From assembly GCA_015490195.1 (NCBI GenBank), contig WFYG01000008.1, positions 1 through 64,000 on the forward strand: a stretch of 64,000 nt of DNA, given 5' to 3'. The stretch comes from Thermovibrio sp. GTDB lineage: Bacteria > Aquificota > Aquificia > Desulfurobacteriales > Desulfurobacteriaceae. Made by a program: the position numbers and the translations under genes. Positions 1 to 8,824 of the stretch are shown piece after piece. Each line of letters begins with the position of its first letter. Position 1 is the first letter of the stretch. The notes beneath the pieces are model-generated. The model saw only the letters and a program-made list of their open reading frames with translations. It did not search any database and was not told the origin of the DNA.

Positions 1-41
1 AAAGAAAATAAAAAGGAGAAGGGAAGAGGAGCAGAGCAGAA

Positions 42-755
42 CTATCTGGCTGCCACTTTACTGTAAATAAACCTTCCACAGTAAGGGCATTTGGTTTTTC
101 CGGGTTCAAGGTTTTTGAGGAGCTCCTTAAACTCGGCCGGCGAGAATGTCATTCCGCACCCTTCACAGGCTCCAGAGGAGATGTCGGCAAACACAAGGCC
201 GTTGAACTTCTCTTTCAGCTCCTCAAATCGGCGGAGCTCCTCCTCAGGTAACCCTTCTTTTATAGAGTCTATCTCCTTCTCAACTCTCTTTACCTTCTCC
301 TCAAACCGTTTAATCTCTGAGTCAAGCTCCTCAATTTTTCCCTTTACTTCTTCCATTTTAGGAGTGAGTTCCTCCTTAAGTTTACAGTAAGCGTCGGTAA
401 GAGCTTCAACTTCTGCCTCAATCTTTGTAATCTCCTGTCTGGTCTTAATTATTTCGTCTTCACTTTTTGCTATCTGCCTGAGTATCTGCTTGTACTCGCT
501 TCTACTCTTTACCCTTTCTTTCTGTTTCTCCAGTTCCTCAATTCTTTCCTGTTTGTAGGCTATAAAGTTTTTCAGGTCTTTAAGCTCTTTCTCTTTCTCT
601 TCAAGTTTTCTCTTTGCAGATTCAAGCCTTGACTCAAGGGAGCTTAAAAGACGCTCTTTTTCTTTCTTCTCCTCAAGGAGCTCCCTCAATTTCGTCTTTA
701 ACCTGAGGAGCTCCACCTCTCTATTTTGAACTTCCAGTAGTTTCTCGTTTAGCAT
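42..755 (-). CDS. C4 zinc-ribbon coiled-coil protein (CT398-like)
   Basis: About 237 residues. The first ~190 are a nearly continuous Lys/Glu/Leu coiled coil. The C-terminus is a zinc ribbon with two CxxC pairs near residues 197/200 and 223/226 (CEGC and CPYC). This is the architecture of the bacterial family with an N-terminal helical hairpin and a C4 ribbon, whose precise role is unsettled; nucleic-acid or secretion-related binding has been suggested. I place the start at the ATG at 755, behind GAGGTGG, rather than at an upstream TTG. It lies one base after the nif3 stop, so the two genes are probably co-transcribed. Function is inferred only at family level. Confidence 0.85.
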   Translation of the reverse strand: MLNEKLLEVQNREVELLRLKTKLRELLEEKKEKERLLSSLESRLESAKRKLEEKEKELKDLKNFIAYKQERIEELEKQKERVKSRSEYKQILRQIAKSEDEIIKTRQEITKIEAEVEALTDAYCKLKEELTPKMEEVKGKIEELDSEIKRFEEKVKRVEKEIDSIKEGLPEEELRRFEELKEKFNGLVFADISSGACEGCGMTFSPAEFKELLKNLEPGKTKCPYCGRFIYSKVAAR

Positions 756-756
756 G

Positions 757-1527
757 TCAGACCACCTCAAAAGGGGATTTTTCCGGCAGAAGGATAAATT
801 CTACTTCCGGGAAGTTACTTTCAAGGAGTTTCTTGAGTTCCCTGTAAAAGAGCCTCTCCGTTCCAAAATGCCCCATGTCAAAAACCGTAAGACCAAGGTC
901 TAACGCCTTCATAGCATCGTGGTATTTAACGTCTCCCGTAACGTAAACGTCTGCCCTGCCGGCAACTACATCTATGAAAGAAGCTCCACTGCCGGAACAG
1001 ACAGCCACAGTTTCAACCTTACAGTCTGGCCGATAGCCGATGACTCTGAAAACGTCATCGGGAAGGAAACTCTTCAGGCTTGAAAGGAGCACTTCCTGAG
1101 TAGAGGGAAGAGGAAGTCTGCCTACAGCCCCGTAAGGAGGCATGGAAAGTATCGGCTCAACTCCTAAAAGCCCGAGAAACTCAGAAATAATAGCAGTTGG
1201 ACCAAAGGGTGATACATCAAGGTTTGTGTGGAGGGCGTAAACGGAAATTGACTTCTTGACAAGGTTTAAAAGAAGGTTCTGGGGATAGCGTTCTGAGGTA
1301 AAAACCTTAAGGCCTGAAATAGTAAGAGGATGGTGAGTTACTATGAGGTCAACCGATTCCCTCTCGGCAGCGGCAATAACACTATTAGAAACGGTAAGGG
1401 CAAAACCTACCTGCTTTACCTCCTGTTCGCTCCAGCCTACCTGAAGACCCGAGTTATCCCAGCTATCCTGCTGTTCCGGGGGAACCAGAGACTCCAGAAA
1501 AGCCGTTATCTCTTTAAGCTTAGCCAT
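757..1527 (-). CDS. Nif3-like dinuclear metal-centre protein (GTP cyclohydrolase 1 type 2 homologue)
   Basis: 256 residues, the usual length of the bacterial YbgI/NIF3 family. Visible signatures are the N-terminal DSWDNSGLQVG, the metal-binding THHPL at about residues 64-68, and a C-terminal DMGHFGTE block that supplies further ligands. Family members form toroidal hexamers with a two-metal site; the substrate is uncertain despite the GTP cyclohydrolase annotation. The ATG start is preceded by GGAGAG. It is divergent from the UbiD gene across 55 bases and is followed at once by the zinc-ribbon gene, a neighbour pairing often seen in bacteria. Confidence 0.9.
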   Translation of the reverse strand: MAKLKEITAFLESLVPPEQQDSWDNSGLQVGWSEQEVKQVGFALTVSNSVIAAAERESVDLIVTHHPLTISGLKVFTSERYPQNLLLNLVKKSISVYALHTNLDVSPFGPTAIISEFLGLLGVEPILSMPPYGAVGRLPLPSTQEVLLSSLKSFLPDDVFRVIGYRPDCKVETVAVCSGSGASFIDVVAGRADVYVTGDVKYHDAMKALDLGLTVFDMGHFGTERLFYRELKKLLESNFPEVEFILLPEKSPFEVV

Positions 1528-1547
1528 CTCTCCTCTCCTTGAAGGTG

Positions 1548-1559
1548 GTAGAATTCTAC
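1548..1559. promoter_or_regulatory. Palindromic GTAGAATTCTAC between divergent nif3 and ubiD genes
   Basis: A perfect 12-base palindrome in the 55-base divergent gap. It carries TAGAAT on both strands, so it could act as a shared, symmetric -10 element for both genes. No convincing -35 is visible on either side. An operator is the alternative reading. Confidence 0.35.
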
Positions 1560-1582
1560 AAAATTGAAAGGAGAAGTAAACA

Positions 1583-3070
1583 ATGGCTTATAAAGACCTG
1601 CGAGATTTCATACGGAAACTCAAAGAAGAAGGGGAATTGAAGGAGATAGAGCTCCCCGTAAGCTCATACCTTGAAATAACGGAAATCGCAGACAGAGCCG
1701 TTAAGGCAGGCGGACCGGCACTCTTCTTTAAAAACGTTGACGGAGGAAAAATCCCGGTTGCAATAAACCTGTTTGCAAGCTACAGAAGAATGGTTTTAGC
1801 CCTTGAAGACGACCCGGACTCAATAGGAAAGAGAGCTGCAAAACTCCTGAAACCCGAAAAGCCTACAGGGTTTATTGACAAGATAAAAAAACTGGTTGAA
1901 CTAAAAAAGATAGCCGACATATTCCCCAAAGAGGTTAAGAGAGAAAAGGCTCCCTGTAAGGAGGTCATCGTAAAAGAGCCAGACCTTTCCCGGTTCCCCA
2001 TCCTCTTCTGCTGGCCAAAAGACGGTGGCAGGTTTATCACCCTTCCTCTTGTATTCACCAAAGATCCCGAAACCGGAGAGAGAAACTGCGGAATGTACAG
2101 ACTACACGTTTACTCCAAAAACACAACTGGAATGCACTGGCACTGGCACAAAGTTGGAGCAAAACATTTCTGGAAAGCCAAAAGAATGGGAATAAAGAAG
2201 TTTCCCGTGGCAGTTGCCATAGGTTCAGACCCGGCAGTTATCTACTCGGCAACAGCTCCTCTTCCTGAAGACGTTGACGAAATGGTCTTTGCCGGGTTCT
2301 TAAGGAGAAAACCGGTTGAAATGGTTAAGTGTGAAACTGTTGACTTAGAAGTACCGGCAAATGCAGAGATCGTTTTAGAAGGGTACGTTGACACAGAGGA
2401 GTTCCGATTTGAAGGACCCTTCGGAGACCACACCGGCTACTACTCCCTGCCGGACTTCTACCCCGTTTTCCACGTAACCTGCATAACCCACAGAAAAGAC
2501 CCTATTTACCCGGCAACGATAGTTGGCAAACCGCCTATGGAGGACTGCTACATTGGGAAAGCAACAGAGAGGATATTCCTCTATCTTCTCAAAACTCAGC
2601 TTCCTGAAATTGTTGATATGTGTCTTCCCATTGAAGGAGTGTTCCACAACTTTGCCTTCATCTCTATAGATAAGCGCTACCCGGGACACGCGAAAAAGGT
2701 TATTTCTGCCCTCTGGGGAATGGGACAGATGAGCTTTACGAAAAATATCGTAATTTTTGACAGAGACACCAACGTTCACGACATAGGAGAAGTGATTTGG
2801 AGGTGGGGAAATAACGTTGATCCGAAGAGAGACGTTATCTTCACAGAAGGCCCCGTTGACGCTTTAGACCACACTTCCCCTCTGCCCTTCTACGGCAGTA
2901 AGATGGGAGTTGATGCAACCAGAAAGTGGAAGAGTGAAGGATTTACAAGAGACTGGCCGCCAGACATTGAGATGGATCCTGAAGTTAAGAGAAAAGTTGA
3001 TGAAATATGGGACAAACTGGGGCTGCCTTCTCCTCCCAAGAAGAAGAATCCCTGGAGCTGGGGAGTTTAA
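1583..3070 (+). CDS. UbiD-family prenylated-FMN decarboxylase
   Basis: 495 residues, full length for the UbiD family (about 490). The conserved prFMN-site block EGPFGDHTGYYS lies near residue 277, followed by the central region typical of the family. These enzymes use prenylated FMN to remove carboxylates from (poly)unsaturated or aromatic acids. In quinone-using thermophiles the usual assignment is a menaquinone-pathway decarboxylase, but the substrate cannot be read from sequence alone. ATG start behind AAGGAG. It is a single-gene unit, followed by a strong hairpin terminator at 3173. No UbiX partner is in the window. Confidence 0.9.
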   Translation: MAYKDLRDFIRKLKEEGELKEIELPVSSYLEITEIADRAVKAGGPALFFKNVDGGKIPVAINLFASYRRMVLALEDDPDSIGKRAAKLLKPEKPTGFIDKIKKLVELKKIADIFPKEVKREKAPCKEVIVKEPDLSRFPILFCWPKDGGRFITLPLVFTKDPETGERNCGMYRLHVYSKNTTGMHWHWHKVGAKHFWKAKRMGIKKFPVAVAIGSDPAVIYSATAPLPEDVDEMVFAGFLRRKPVEMVKCETVDLEVPANAEIVLEGYVDTEEFRFEGPFGDHTGYYSLPDFYPVFHVTCITHRKDPIYPATIVGKPPMEDCYIGKATERIFLYLLKTQLPEIVDMCLPIEGVFHNFAFISIDKRYPGHAKKVISALWGMGQMSFTKNIVIFDRDTNVHDIGEVIWRWGNNVDPKRDVIFTEGPVDALDHTSPLPFYGSKMGVDATRKWKSEGFTRDWPPDIEMDPEVKRKVDEIWDKLGLPSPPKKKNPWSWGV

Positions 3071-3172
3071 CTATAGGATATTCTTAACTATGATATTAAC
3101 GATTCCCATAAGATAGCTATATAATAATTAACACTAGGTGTGAACAACTAATAATAAACGACTATACTTCCC

Positions 3173-3192
3173 GGGGGTCTTCCCCCTCTTTT
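3173..3192 (+). terminator. Rho-independent terminator of the UbiD gene
   Basis: GGGGG-TCTT-CCCCC hairpin followed directly by TCTTTT on the plus strand. It lies 100 bases after the UbiD stop and abuts the stop codon of the converging flavin reductase gene. Confidence 0.7.
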
Positions 3193-3775
3193 ACCTCAGC
3201 TCAGAAAAATCCAACTCTTCCCCTACAACACAGTACCTCTTACCGCCAAGCCTTCCTACTATGCCGGCCTGGGTTTCAAGGAGCTCCGGCCTGTAGTGAA
3301 TCGCCACAACTTCCCCTATAAAGACGTCCATAGGGGGTGAACCCAACTGAAGGTGTTCCTTGAGTTTACACTCAAGAACCGCAGGAACGCCTTTAACCCT
3401 TGGTGGTTTTACCAGCTTTGAAGGTTCAATGTCAACGCCAAGCTCCTCCGCCTCGCTCACTTCTGGAGGAAAATCCCTACCGGAGAGGTGCATCTTCTCA
3501 AGGAACTCCTCTGAAACTACGTTAACAACGAACTCTTTCGTGTCCAGAATGTTCCTTGCAGTATCCTTAAGGGAACCATCTTTCCTCTTTCCAACTGAAA
3601 CGAAAAGGAGCGGCGGCTTTGTGGTTATTGCGTTAAAGAATGAAAAAGGGGCAAGGTTAACAACCCCTTCTTTAGAAACTGTTGTTATCCAGGCTATCGG
3701 CCTGGGAACCACAGTGTTGAATATAAGTTTGCTCACAAGCTGCTGAGGAGCCTCAGAAACGAGGAGACTCTCCAC
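3191..3775 (-). CDS. Flavin reductase family protein (FMN-binding split barrel)
   Basis: 194 residues. The N-terminal PRPIAWITTVSKEG...NLAPFSFFNA block is the FMN-binding signature of the flavin-reductase-like split-barrel family. Members reduce flavins with NAD(P)H or bind FMN as flavoproteins of unknown partner. It starts with GTG, and that start shares one base with the TAG stop of the upstream slyD-like gene, so the two are translationally coupled. The physiological substrate is unknown. Confidence 0.85.
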   Translation of the reverse strand: MESLLVSEAPQQLVSKLIFNTVVPRPIAWITTVSKEGVVNLAPFSFFNAITTKPPLLFVSVGKRKDGSLKDTARNILDTKEFVVNVVSEEFLEKMHLSGRDFPPEVSEAEELGVDIEPSKLVKPPRVKGVPAVLECKLKEHLQLGSPPMDVFIGEVVAIHYRPELLETQAGIVGRLGGKRYCVVGEELDFSELR

Positions 3776-4197
3776 TACTCAACCTCCTCCTTCTTAAGAA
3801 CCTTAACTGTAAAGGTTAAAGGAAGCCCTGCAAGGGGGTGGTTGTGGTCAATGGTTACGCTCTCGTCGTTGAAGTCAACAACTCTCACCAGAAAAGTCTG
3901 CCCATCCGGAGTTGTTCCCTGAAGGGTCTGTCCCTTTTGTAGGTCTATTCCCTGAAATAGATGGCGCGGAAGGGTTTCTACCAGTTCTTCTCTCCTTTCA
4001 CCGTAAGCTTCCGAAGGTTGAAGGGTAAAGGTCTTTTTCTCTCCCTCCTCCATCTGGGAAACCTCTCTCTCAAAACCGGGAATTACCTCCCCTTCACCTA
4101 CAGTAAACGTAAAGGGCTCCCTTCCCTCTGTTGAATCAATAACTGTTCCGTCAGGAGCGGTAAGGGTGTACTCAACTGTGTAGCGAACTTTTTTCAT
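3775..4197 (-). CDS. slyD: FKBP-type peptidyl-prolyl isomerase, SlyD-like
   Basis: 140 residues. The FKBP core (YTLTAPDGTVIDST at the start, GEGEVIPGFE near residue 33) is interrupted by an insert-in-flap chaperone domain (about 68-120) containing SEAYGER and LPRHLF, as in SlyD. The core closes with the HNHPLAGLPLTF strand. It ends at EEVE without the His/Cys-rich metal-binding tail of the E. coli protein, which is common in thermophiles. The role is cytoplasmic proline isomerisation and holdase activity. First gene of a two-gene unit with the flavin reductase. Confidence 0.88.
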   Translation of the reverse strand: MKKVRYTVEYTLTAPDGTVIDSTEGREPFTFTVGEGEVIPGFEREVSQMEEGEKKTFTLQPSEAYGERREELVETLPRHLFQGIDLQKGQTLQGTTPDGQTFLVRVVDFNDESVTIDHNHPLAGLPLTFTVKVLKKEEVE

Positions 4198-4236
4198 AAT
4201 CTCTCCTTTGTTTTAACTTACTAATTAGCCACTATA

Positions 4237-5388
4237 CTACAGATTTGAGGAGTAGAAAACCTCCATAGCCGCTTTTACCGAATCTCCGAAGTTGAACTTG
4301 CCATAGCCAAGCTCTTTAAGGGCAAACTCTACAACCTCCAATCCCGTCAGTACGTCAAACTGGTCTACGTAACCCATATGGGAAAGACGGAAGATCTTAC
4401 CCTTAAGGTGCTCCTGACCTCCGGCAATGGTTACGCCATACCTCTCTCTGGCAACTTTTACAACGTCCTGGCCGTTTACTCCTTCAGGGGAAAGAACGGC
4501 AGTTACACCGTTTGCAGGGCTGTTTGAGAGGAGCTCCAGGCCAAGTGCCTTCACCCCCGCCCTTGTGGCCTCGGCAAGGATGGAATGCCTTCGGGCAACG
4601 TTCTCAACCCCTTCTTCAACAATCATCTTCAGGGCTTCGTTTAGGGCAACTACAAGGTTGGTTGCCGTTGTGTAGGCTGTCTGACCTTTCTGTTGCTGTT
4701 TTAACTCCTTCTTAAGGTTGAAGTAGTAGGTTTCAGGACTCTCAACAAGCCTATTTACCGCCCTCTCGTTGAGGGTTATAACGGCAAGACCCGGAGGAGT
4801 CATAAGAGCCTTCTGGGAACCGGTGATAGCAACGTCAATGCCCCAATCGTCGGTGGGGATATCGTAAACGCCGTAGGCCGTTATCCCGTCAGCTATCAGG
4901 AGAGTTTTGGGGAAGTTCTTAAGGAGCTCCCCTATTCTACGAACATCGTGGACTGTTCCTGTTGAAGTTTCGCATATCTGAACTAAAACTCCCTTAACGT
5001 CGGGGTTTTCTGAGAGAGCTCTCTCAAGATCTTTAAGGTTTACCGCCTTACCCCACTCAACGTTTATAACAACAGGGTTGACGCCGTGAACCCTGCAGAG
5101 CTCCTCCCACCTCTGACCAAACTTACCACCAACGACAACAACAGCGCTGTCTCCCGGCTTAAACAGGTTGGCAACGGCGGCCTCCATAGCTCCTGTCCCC
5201 GAAGAGGTGAGAATGAGAGGTTCACCCTCTGTTCTCATCACCTCTTTAAGAAGCTTACGGGTCTCAAGAAATATCTCCTTAAATTCCGGGGAACGGTGGT
5301 AGAGGGTAGGGCGGGAAAGGGCTTCAAGAACCCTCTCTGGAACCATAGTTGGACCTGGAGTAAGGAGTCTCTTCTTTATTGGCTTCAA
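4237..5388 (-). CDS. Class V PLP aminotransferase (alanine-glyoxylate / serine-pyruvate type)
   Basis: 383 residues. The N-terminal LLTPGPTMVPERV is the hallmark of the alanine-glyoxylate/serine-pyruvate group of class V aminotransferases. TSSGTGAMEAA forms the phosphate-binding loop, and the PLP lysine lies in TGSQKALMTPPGL. In autotrophic thermophiles this subgroup often serves serine-glyoxylate or related small-molecule transamination; the exact substrate is not determined by the sequence. It lies 9 bases downstream of the uvrD-like helicase gene on the same strand. Confidence 0.85.
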   Translation of the reverse strand: MKPIKKRLLTPGPTMVPERVLEALSRPTLYHRSPEFKEIFLETRKLLKEVMRTEGEPLILTSSGTGAMEAAVANLFKPGDSAVVVVGGKFGQRWEELCRVHGVNPVVINVEWGKAVNLKDLERALSENPDVKGVLVQICETSTGTVHDVRRIGELLKNFPKTLLIADGITAYGVYDIPTDDWGIDVAITGSQKALMTPPGLAVITLNERAVNRLVESPETYYFNLKKELKQQQKGQTAYTTATNLVVALNEALKMIVEEGVENVARRHSILAEATRAGVKALGLELLSNSPANGVTAVLSPEGVNGQDVVKVARERYGVTIAGGQEHLKGKIFRLSHMGYVDQFDVLTGLEVVEFALKELGYGKFNFGDSVKAAMEVFYSSNL

Positions 5389-5397
5389 GGCAACCTC

Positions 5398-7515
5398 CTA
5401 TCCAAGAACTTTTAAGAACTTCATTATTATCGTCTTTTCGCCGTAGTTGGCAAAGAAAGCCGTAACCTTTGCGCTCTCTCCAACTCCTTCAACTCTCTTT
5501 ACAACTCCCTTTCCAAACTTTTTATGGAAAACGATTTTAGGCCTTTTCTCTTTAACGGGCTTTGAAGGGGAAACAGTACTTTTTATCGGATGTTGAATCT
5601 TTTCTCCTTTCCTCTCAACTTCTCTGATAAGGTGGGATGGAATCTCCGATATAAAGCGGGAAGGCTTCATAGTGCGGTAACTTCCAAATAGGCGTCTCCT
5701 CTTTGAGTAAGAGAGGAAAAGCTGCCTTTTTGCCCTCGTTACGGCAACGTAGAAAAGGCGCCTCTCCTCTTCTACTTCTTGAGAGGTCTCAGAGGACTTT
5801 ACGTGTGGGAAGGTGCCCTCTTCAAGGCCGGTTACAAAGACAACGGGAAACTCAAGACCTTTAGAGGCATGCACCGTCATAAGTGTAACTCTGGAGCTCT
5901 CCTCTATCTCGTCTTGGTCTGACGAGAGGGTTAACGAAGCTATGAACTCAACGTAGAGCTCCTCTCCTATCAGAGAGCTCCTTTCGGCAAACTCCTGAAG
6001 CGTATTACCCAGCTCCTCAACGTTTTCAAGCCGCTGCTCCCAGTCGTCGGGGTATTCACTCTTTAGGAAATCGCTATATCCCGTTACGGTAGAGATGAAC
6101 TTTACAAAGTCGTAAGGAGGAAGCTCGTCTCTCTTCTCCCTTAGGGTAACGAGAAGCTGGTACAGTTCCTCAACAGCCCTTTTCTGTTTCTCAAGCCTCA
6201 GCTGAGAGGCAAGTTCTGAGAGAGCTCTATCCCACCGCTTCTCTACCTCAACAATTTTTCTGAGCTTCTCCTCAACTGCACTTCCCAACCCTCTCTTCGG
6301 AGTGTTTAAAACCCTGAAGAGGGAGAGAACGTCGGAGTCAAAGACAGAAAGCCTCAGGTAGGCGAGGATGTCCTTAACCTCTCTCCTCTCGTAGAACTTT
6401 ACCCCTCCAACTATCTGATAGGGAATTCCCTCTCTCCTTAAGGCGTCCTCCAAAACCCTGGAAAGGGAGTTGGTTCTGTAGAATACAGCAATGTCGGAAG
6501 GTTTTACTCCTCTGTTAACGAGTTTTTTAACAGTTTTGGCAACAAAGAGAGCCTCCTCAAGGTCTGACTCAGCCCTGAAAAGACCTATAGGCTGTCCCTT
6601 TGGGTTATCAGTGTAGAGGCGTTTCCCCTTTCTCAGCCTGTTGTTCTCTATAACGGCGTTTGCCGCTTCAAGAATCGTTCCGGTACACCTGTAGTTCTTC
6701 TCAAGCTTTATAACTTTTGCGTTTTTAAAGTCCTTCTCAAAGGAAAGAATGTTGTCTATGTTTGCCCCCCTCCAGGAGTAGATACACTGGTCTTCGTCTC
6801 CAACAACGCAGATGTTCCCCTTCTCCTCCGTTAGAGCTTTTGCTATCTCGTACTGAACTCTGTTTGTATCCTGATACTCGTCTATCAGAACGTACTGGAA
6901 GAAACGGGAGTAGTACGACTTCAGTTCGGGGTCTGAAAGGAGCTCCCTCCCGTAAAGAAGGAGGTCGTCAAAATCCAGAGCATTTATCTCCTTTAACTTC
7001 CTGTTGTAAAGGTCGTAAACCGGCTTTAGCTTCTCGTAAAAGACCTCTGCCGATTCAAGTGCAAAGAGGCCGTTTTTCACGTTACTCATAACCGAAGAGA
7101 TGGCAGAAGGGTTAAACTGCTCTGAATCAAGGTTAAGTTCCTTAAGAACCTCTTTTATAAGCCTCCTTTTGTCGTCGGCGTCAAGAATAACGAAGTTAGG
7201 AGAGTAACCAATCCTCCTGGCATGAGACCTTAAAAGCCTTACGCAGAAAGAGTGGAAAGTTGAAACGAGAACGGGAGTTTCTTTTCCAAGGAGTCCTTCA
7301 ATCCGCTCTTTCATTTCACGGGTGGCTTTATTTGTAAAGGTTATCGCCAGAACCCTCTCCGGCTGAAAACCGAGCTCCTTTACCATGTAGGCAATTTTGT
7401 AGGTTATCACCCTCGTTTTACCGGAACCTGCCCCTGCAAGTATGAGAAGAGGAGAGTCAAAATAGAGAACTGCCTCCCTCTGTTTTTCGTTAAGGTCTGA
7501 AAGAAGCTCTCTCAC
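5398..7515 (-). CDS. UvrD/PcrA-family superfamily-1 DNA helicase
   Basis: 705 residues, the PcrA/UvrD length. Motifs in order: motif I AGAGSGKTR near residue 28, AITFTNKAT (Ia), DEYQDTN (II), GDEDQCIYSWRGA (III), later VTLMTVHASKGLEF (V) and AVTRAKRQL (VI). The last ~45 residues (HKKFGKGVVKRVEG...) resemble the PcrA C-terminal Tudor-like domain that contacts RNA polymerase. Role: 3'-5' unwinding in repair, replication restart and transcription-coupled repair. ATG start; the 180 bases upstream are shared with the divergent winged-helix regulator. Confidence 0.93.
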   Translation of the reverse strand: MRELLSDLNEKQREAVLYFDSPLLILAGAGSGKTRVITYKIAYMVKELGFQPERVLAITFTNKATREMKERIEGLLGKETPVLVSTFHSFCVRLLRSHARRIGYSPNFVILDADDKRRLIKEVLKELNLDSEQFNPSAISSVMSNVKNGLFALESAEVFYEKLKPVYDLYNRKLKEINALDFDDLLLYGRELLSDPELKSYYSRFFQYVLIDEYQDTNRVQYEIAKALTEEKGNICVVGDEDQCIYSWRGANIDNILSFEKDFKNAKVIKLEKNYRCTGTILEAANAVIENNRLRKGKRLYTDNPKGQPIGLFRAESDLEEALFVAKTVKKLVNRGVKPSDIAVFYRTNSLSRVLEDALRREGIPYQIVGGVKFYERREVKDILAYLRLSVFDSDVLSLFRVLNTPKRGLGSAVEEKLRKIVEVEKRWDRALSELASQLRLEKQKRAVEELYQLLVTLREKRDELPPYDFVKFISTVTGYSDFLKSEYPDDWEQRLENVEELGNTLQEFAERSSLIGEELYVEFIASLTLSSDQDEIEESSRVTLMTVHASKGLEFPVVFVTGLEEGTFPHVKSSETSQEVEEERRLFYVAVTRAKRQLFLSYSKRRRLFGSYRTMKPSRFISEIPSHLIREVERKGEKIQHPIKSTVSPSKPVKEKRPKIVFHKKFGKGVVKRVEGVGESAKVTAFFANYGEKTIIMKFLKVLG

Positions 7516-7565
7516 AGTTTCTCCCTGAGAAAAATTCCCGAAAATTATACCCGTGACGGTATTAG

Positions 7566-7641
7566 TTGCAATGTTGCAAATACATCCTCTGTTTGAGTAA
7601 TAGAAATTAATCCATTTAGAATAGTGATTTTGTTAGAATAG
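7566..7641. promoter_or_regulatory. Repeat-rich divergent regulatory region (uvrD / winged-helix regulator)
   Basis: It contains the inverted repeat TGCAA-TG-TTGCA (7567-7578) and a 9-base direct repeat TTAGAATAG at 7616 and 7633, 17 bases apart start to start. Each repeat includes a TAGAAT hexamer resembling a -10 box. Tandem direct repeats are typical operators of OmpR-type winged helices, so autoregulation by the downstream gene is possible. Confidence 0.3.
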
Positions 7642-7694
7642 CCTCCAAATTGAAAATTAAACGCTTACTATTAATAACTAATAGGGGGGTTAGA

Positions 7695-8339
7695 ATGAAA
7701 AAAACAGTAATAATAAGCATCTGTCAACAAGATAGGGAAGTTAACGAGCTCCTATCAAGCATTGCCTCTGTTGACGACTACAACCTTAATATTCGGTACT
7801 TTCATCTTAGCAGCAGACTGGAAGAAAACCCTCTAACAGATATTTTCGCAGTAAGTGAAACTCTGCTTCCTTCCCTTTCTCTTGACGAAATTATCAAAAC
7901 TCCCATATTGATAATTCAAAATGCAGGAAAGAAAAAAATTGAAGAAAAAAATAGATTTCCAATGTGTAGAGAAGCAGATTCTATAAAGTCTTTCTTAAGA
8001 GCAATAATAAGAAGCTTCCAAAATATTAAACTGGAGCTCCCCGACGGGAAGATTCTAAAACTCACCTTTAGCCCGCCTGAGTCAAGACTGGAGCTCCTTC
8101 AGGGAAGAGAAGTTATAGAGTCAGAGCCTATCTCTTACAGAGGTGCACTGGTTTTAAAAGAGATCTTCAGCAAACCCGGTGAAGTTGTGGAGTTTAAGAA
8201 GTTCCTGAACCTCGGAATAAAGGAAGATAGCCTTCCGGTATACATTTCAACCCTTAGGAAAATCTTAAGGAAGATGGATACCCAACTTGAGATTAAAAGC
8301 CACAGATCAAAAGGATACTCTCTAAACTACGGCTTGTAG
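7695..8339 (+). CDS. Atypical response-regulator-like protein with OmpR/PhoB winged helix
   Basis: 214 residues from the ATG at 7695, which follows AGGGGGG; an upstream TTG at 7650 lacks such a site. The N-terminal ~100 residues have a receiver-like alternation of hydrophobic strands and helices (VIISIC, DIFAVS, PILIIQ), but no aspartate sits where the phospho-acceptor should be (FAVSETLL). The C-terminal ~100 residues (VLKEIFSKPGEVVEF... VYISTLRKIL... KSHRSKGYSLN) match the OmpR/PhoB winged-helix DNA-binding domain. It is probably a phosphorylation-independent orphan regulator. It converges on the Hfq-fusion operon with a 13-base 3' overlap. Confidence 0.7.
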   Translation: MKKTVIISICQQDREVNELLSSIASVDDYNLNIRYFHLSSRLEENPLTDIFAVSETLLPSLSLDEIIKTPILIIQNAGKKKIEEKNRFPMCREADSIKSFLRAIIRSFQNIKLELPDGKILKLTFSPPESRLELLQGREVIESEPISYRGALVLKEIFSKPGEVVEFKKFLNLGIKEDSLPVYISTLRKILRKMDTQLEIKSHRSKGYSLNYGL

Positions 8340-8824
8340 ACTATAGTTGATATGGCGTGTTTGTAGGCAAGTATGTATCCTCTGTAGTTCTTTAATTTCA
8401 AACAGAAGCGGTCAAACCCTTTAAGCTTCCCCTCTACCTTACTCCCGTTCCTGAAGTAAACGGTTATCCTTTTGCCGAGGGCGGAGCGGAGCTCCCTGCT
8501 CTGAACCCCACCCATCGTTGAACAGGCTATAAGCTTATAGCCCTGTTCCAACTTTTCTTTTACCTCTTCCTGCTGTTCCTGAGTGAGAATGGGAGGTAGA
8601 AGGGAAGCCATCATACTGGCAGGACGAACGATAACCTCTTCTTCCAGCTCTTCGTAAACTAGGTCTCCTGAAGACTTCAGGAGCTGAAGAAGAGGTTTTA
8701 TCTGCTCTGGCCTTACAGAGAGCTCGTCGGCCAGTTCGTCAACAGTTCCTCTGAATTCGCCCCGCTCCTCCAGCAGCTCAATCAGAGCTATCTGGGCTTC
8801 CTCTAAAGTTCTGTACCTCTTCAT
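8327..8824 (-). CDS. Winged-helix-Hfq (Sm domain) fusion protein, copy B
   Basis: 165 residues. Residues ~8-65 form a winged-helix-like unit (DELADELSVRPEQIKPLLQLLKSSGDLVY). Residues ~105-163 are an Hfq Sm domain: VYFRNGSKVEGKLKGFDRFCLKLKN (Sm1 region), then YKHAISTIV (Sm2), identical to Hfq's YKHAIST hallmark that lines the proximal RNA pore. The helix-1 QD pair of canonical Hfq is QS here. Its ATG overlaps the stop of the upstream paralogue by 4 bases. Known Hfq is a ~70-100 residue hexamer without an N-terminal DNA-binding domain, so this architecture is unusual. A hexamer would carry six winged helices. RNA chaperone activity is inferred. Confidence 0.8.
   Translation of the reverse strand: MKRYRTLEEAQIALIELLEERGEFRGTVDELADELSVRPEQIKPLLQLLKSSGDLVYEELEEEVIVRPASMMASLLPPILTQEQQEEVKEKLEQGYKLIACSTMGGVQSRELRSALGKRITVYFRNGSKVEGKLKGFDRFCLKLKNYRGYILAYKHAISTIVYKP

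Noticed and set aside
2375..2779. 134-codon antisense frame in the UbiD gene
   Set aside because: Lies wholly opposite conserved UbiD sequence and shows no motif or ribosome site.
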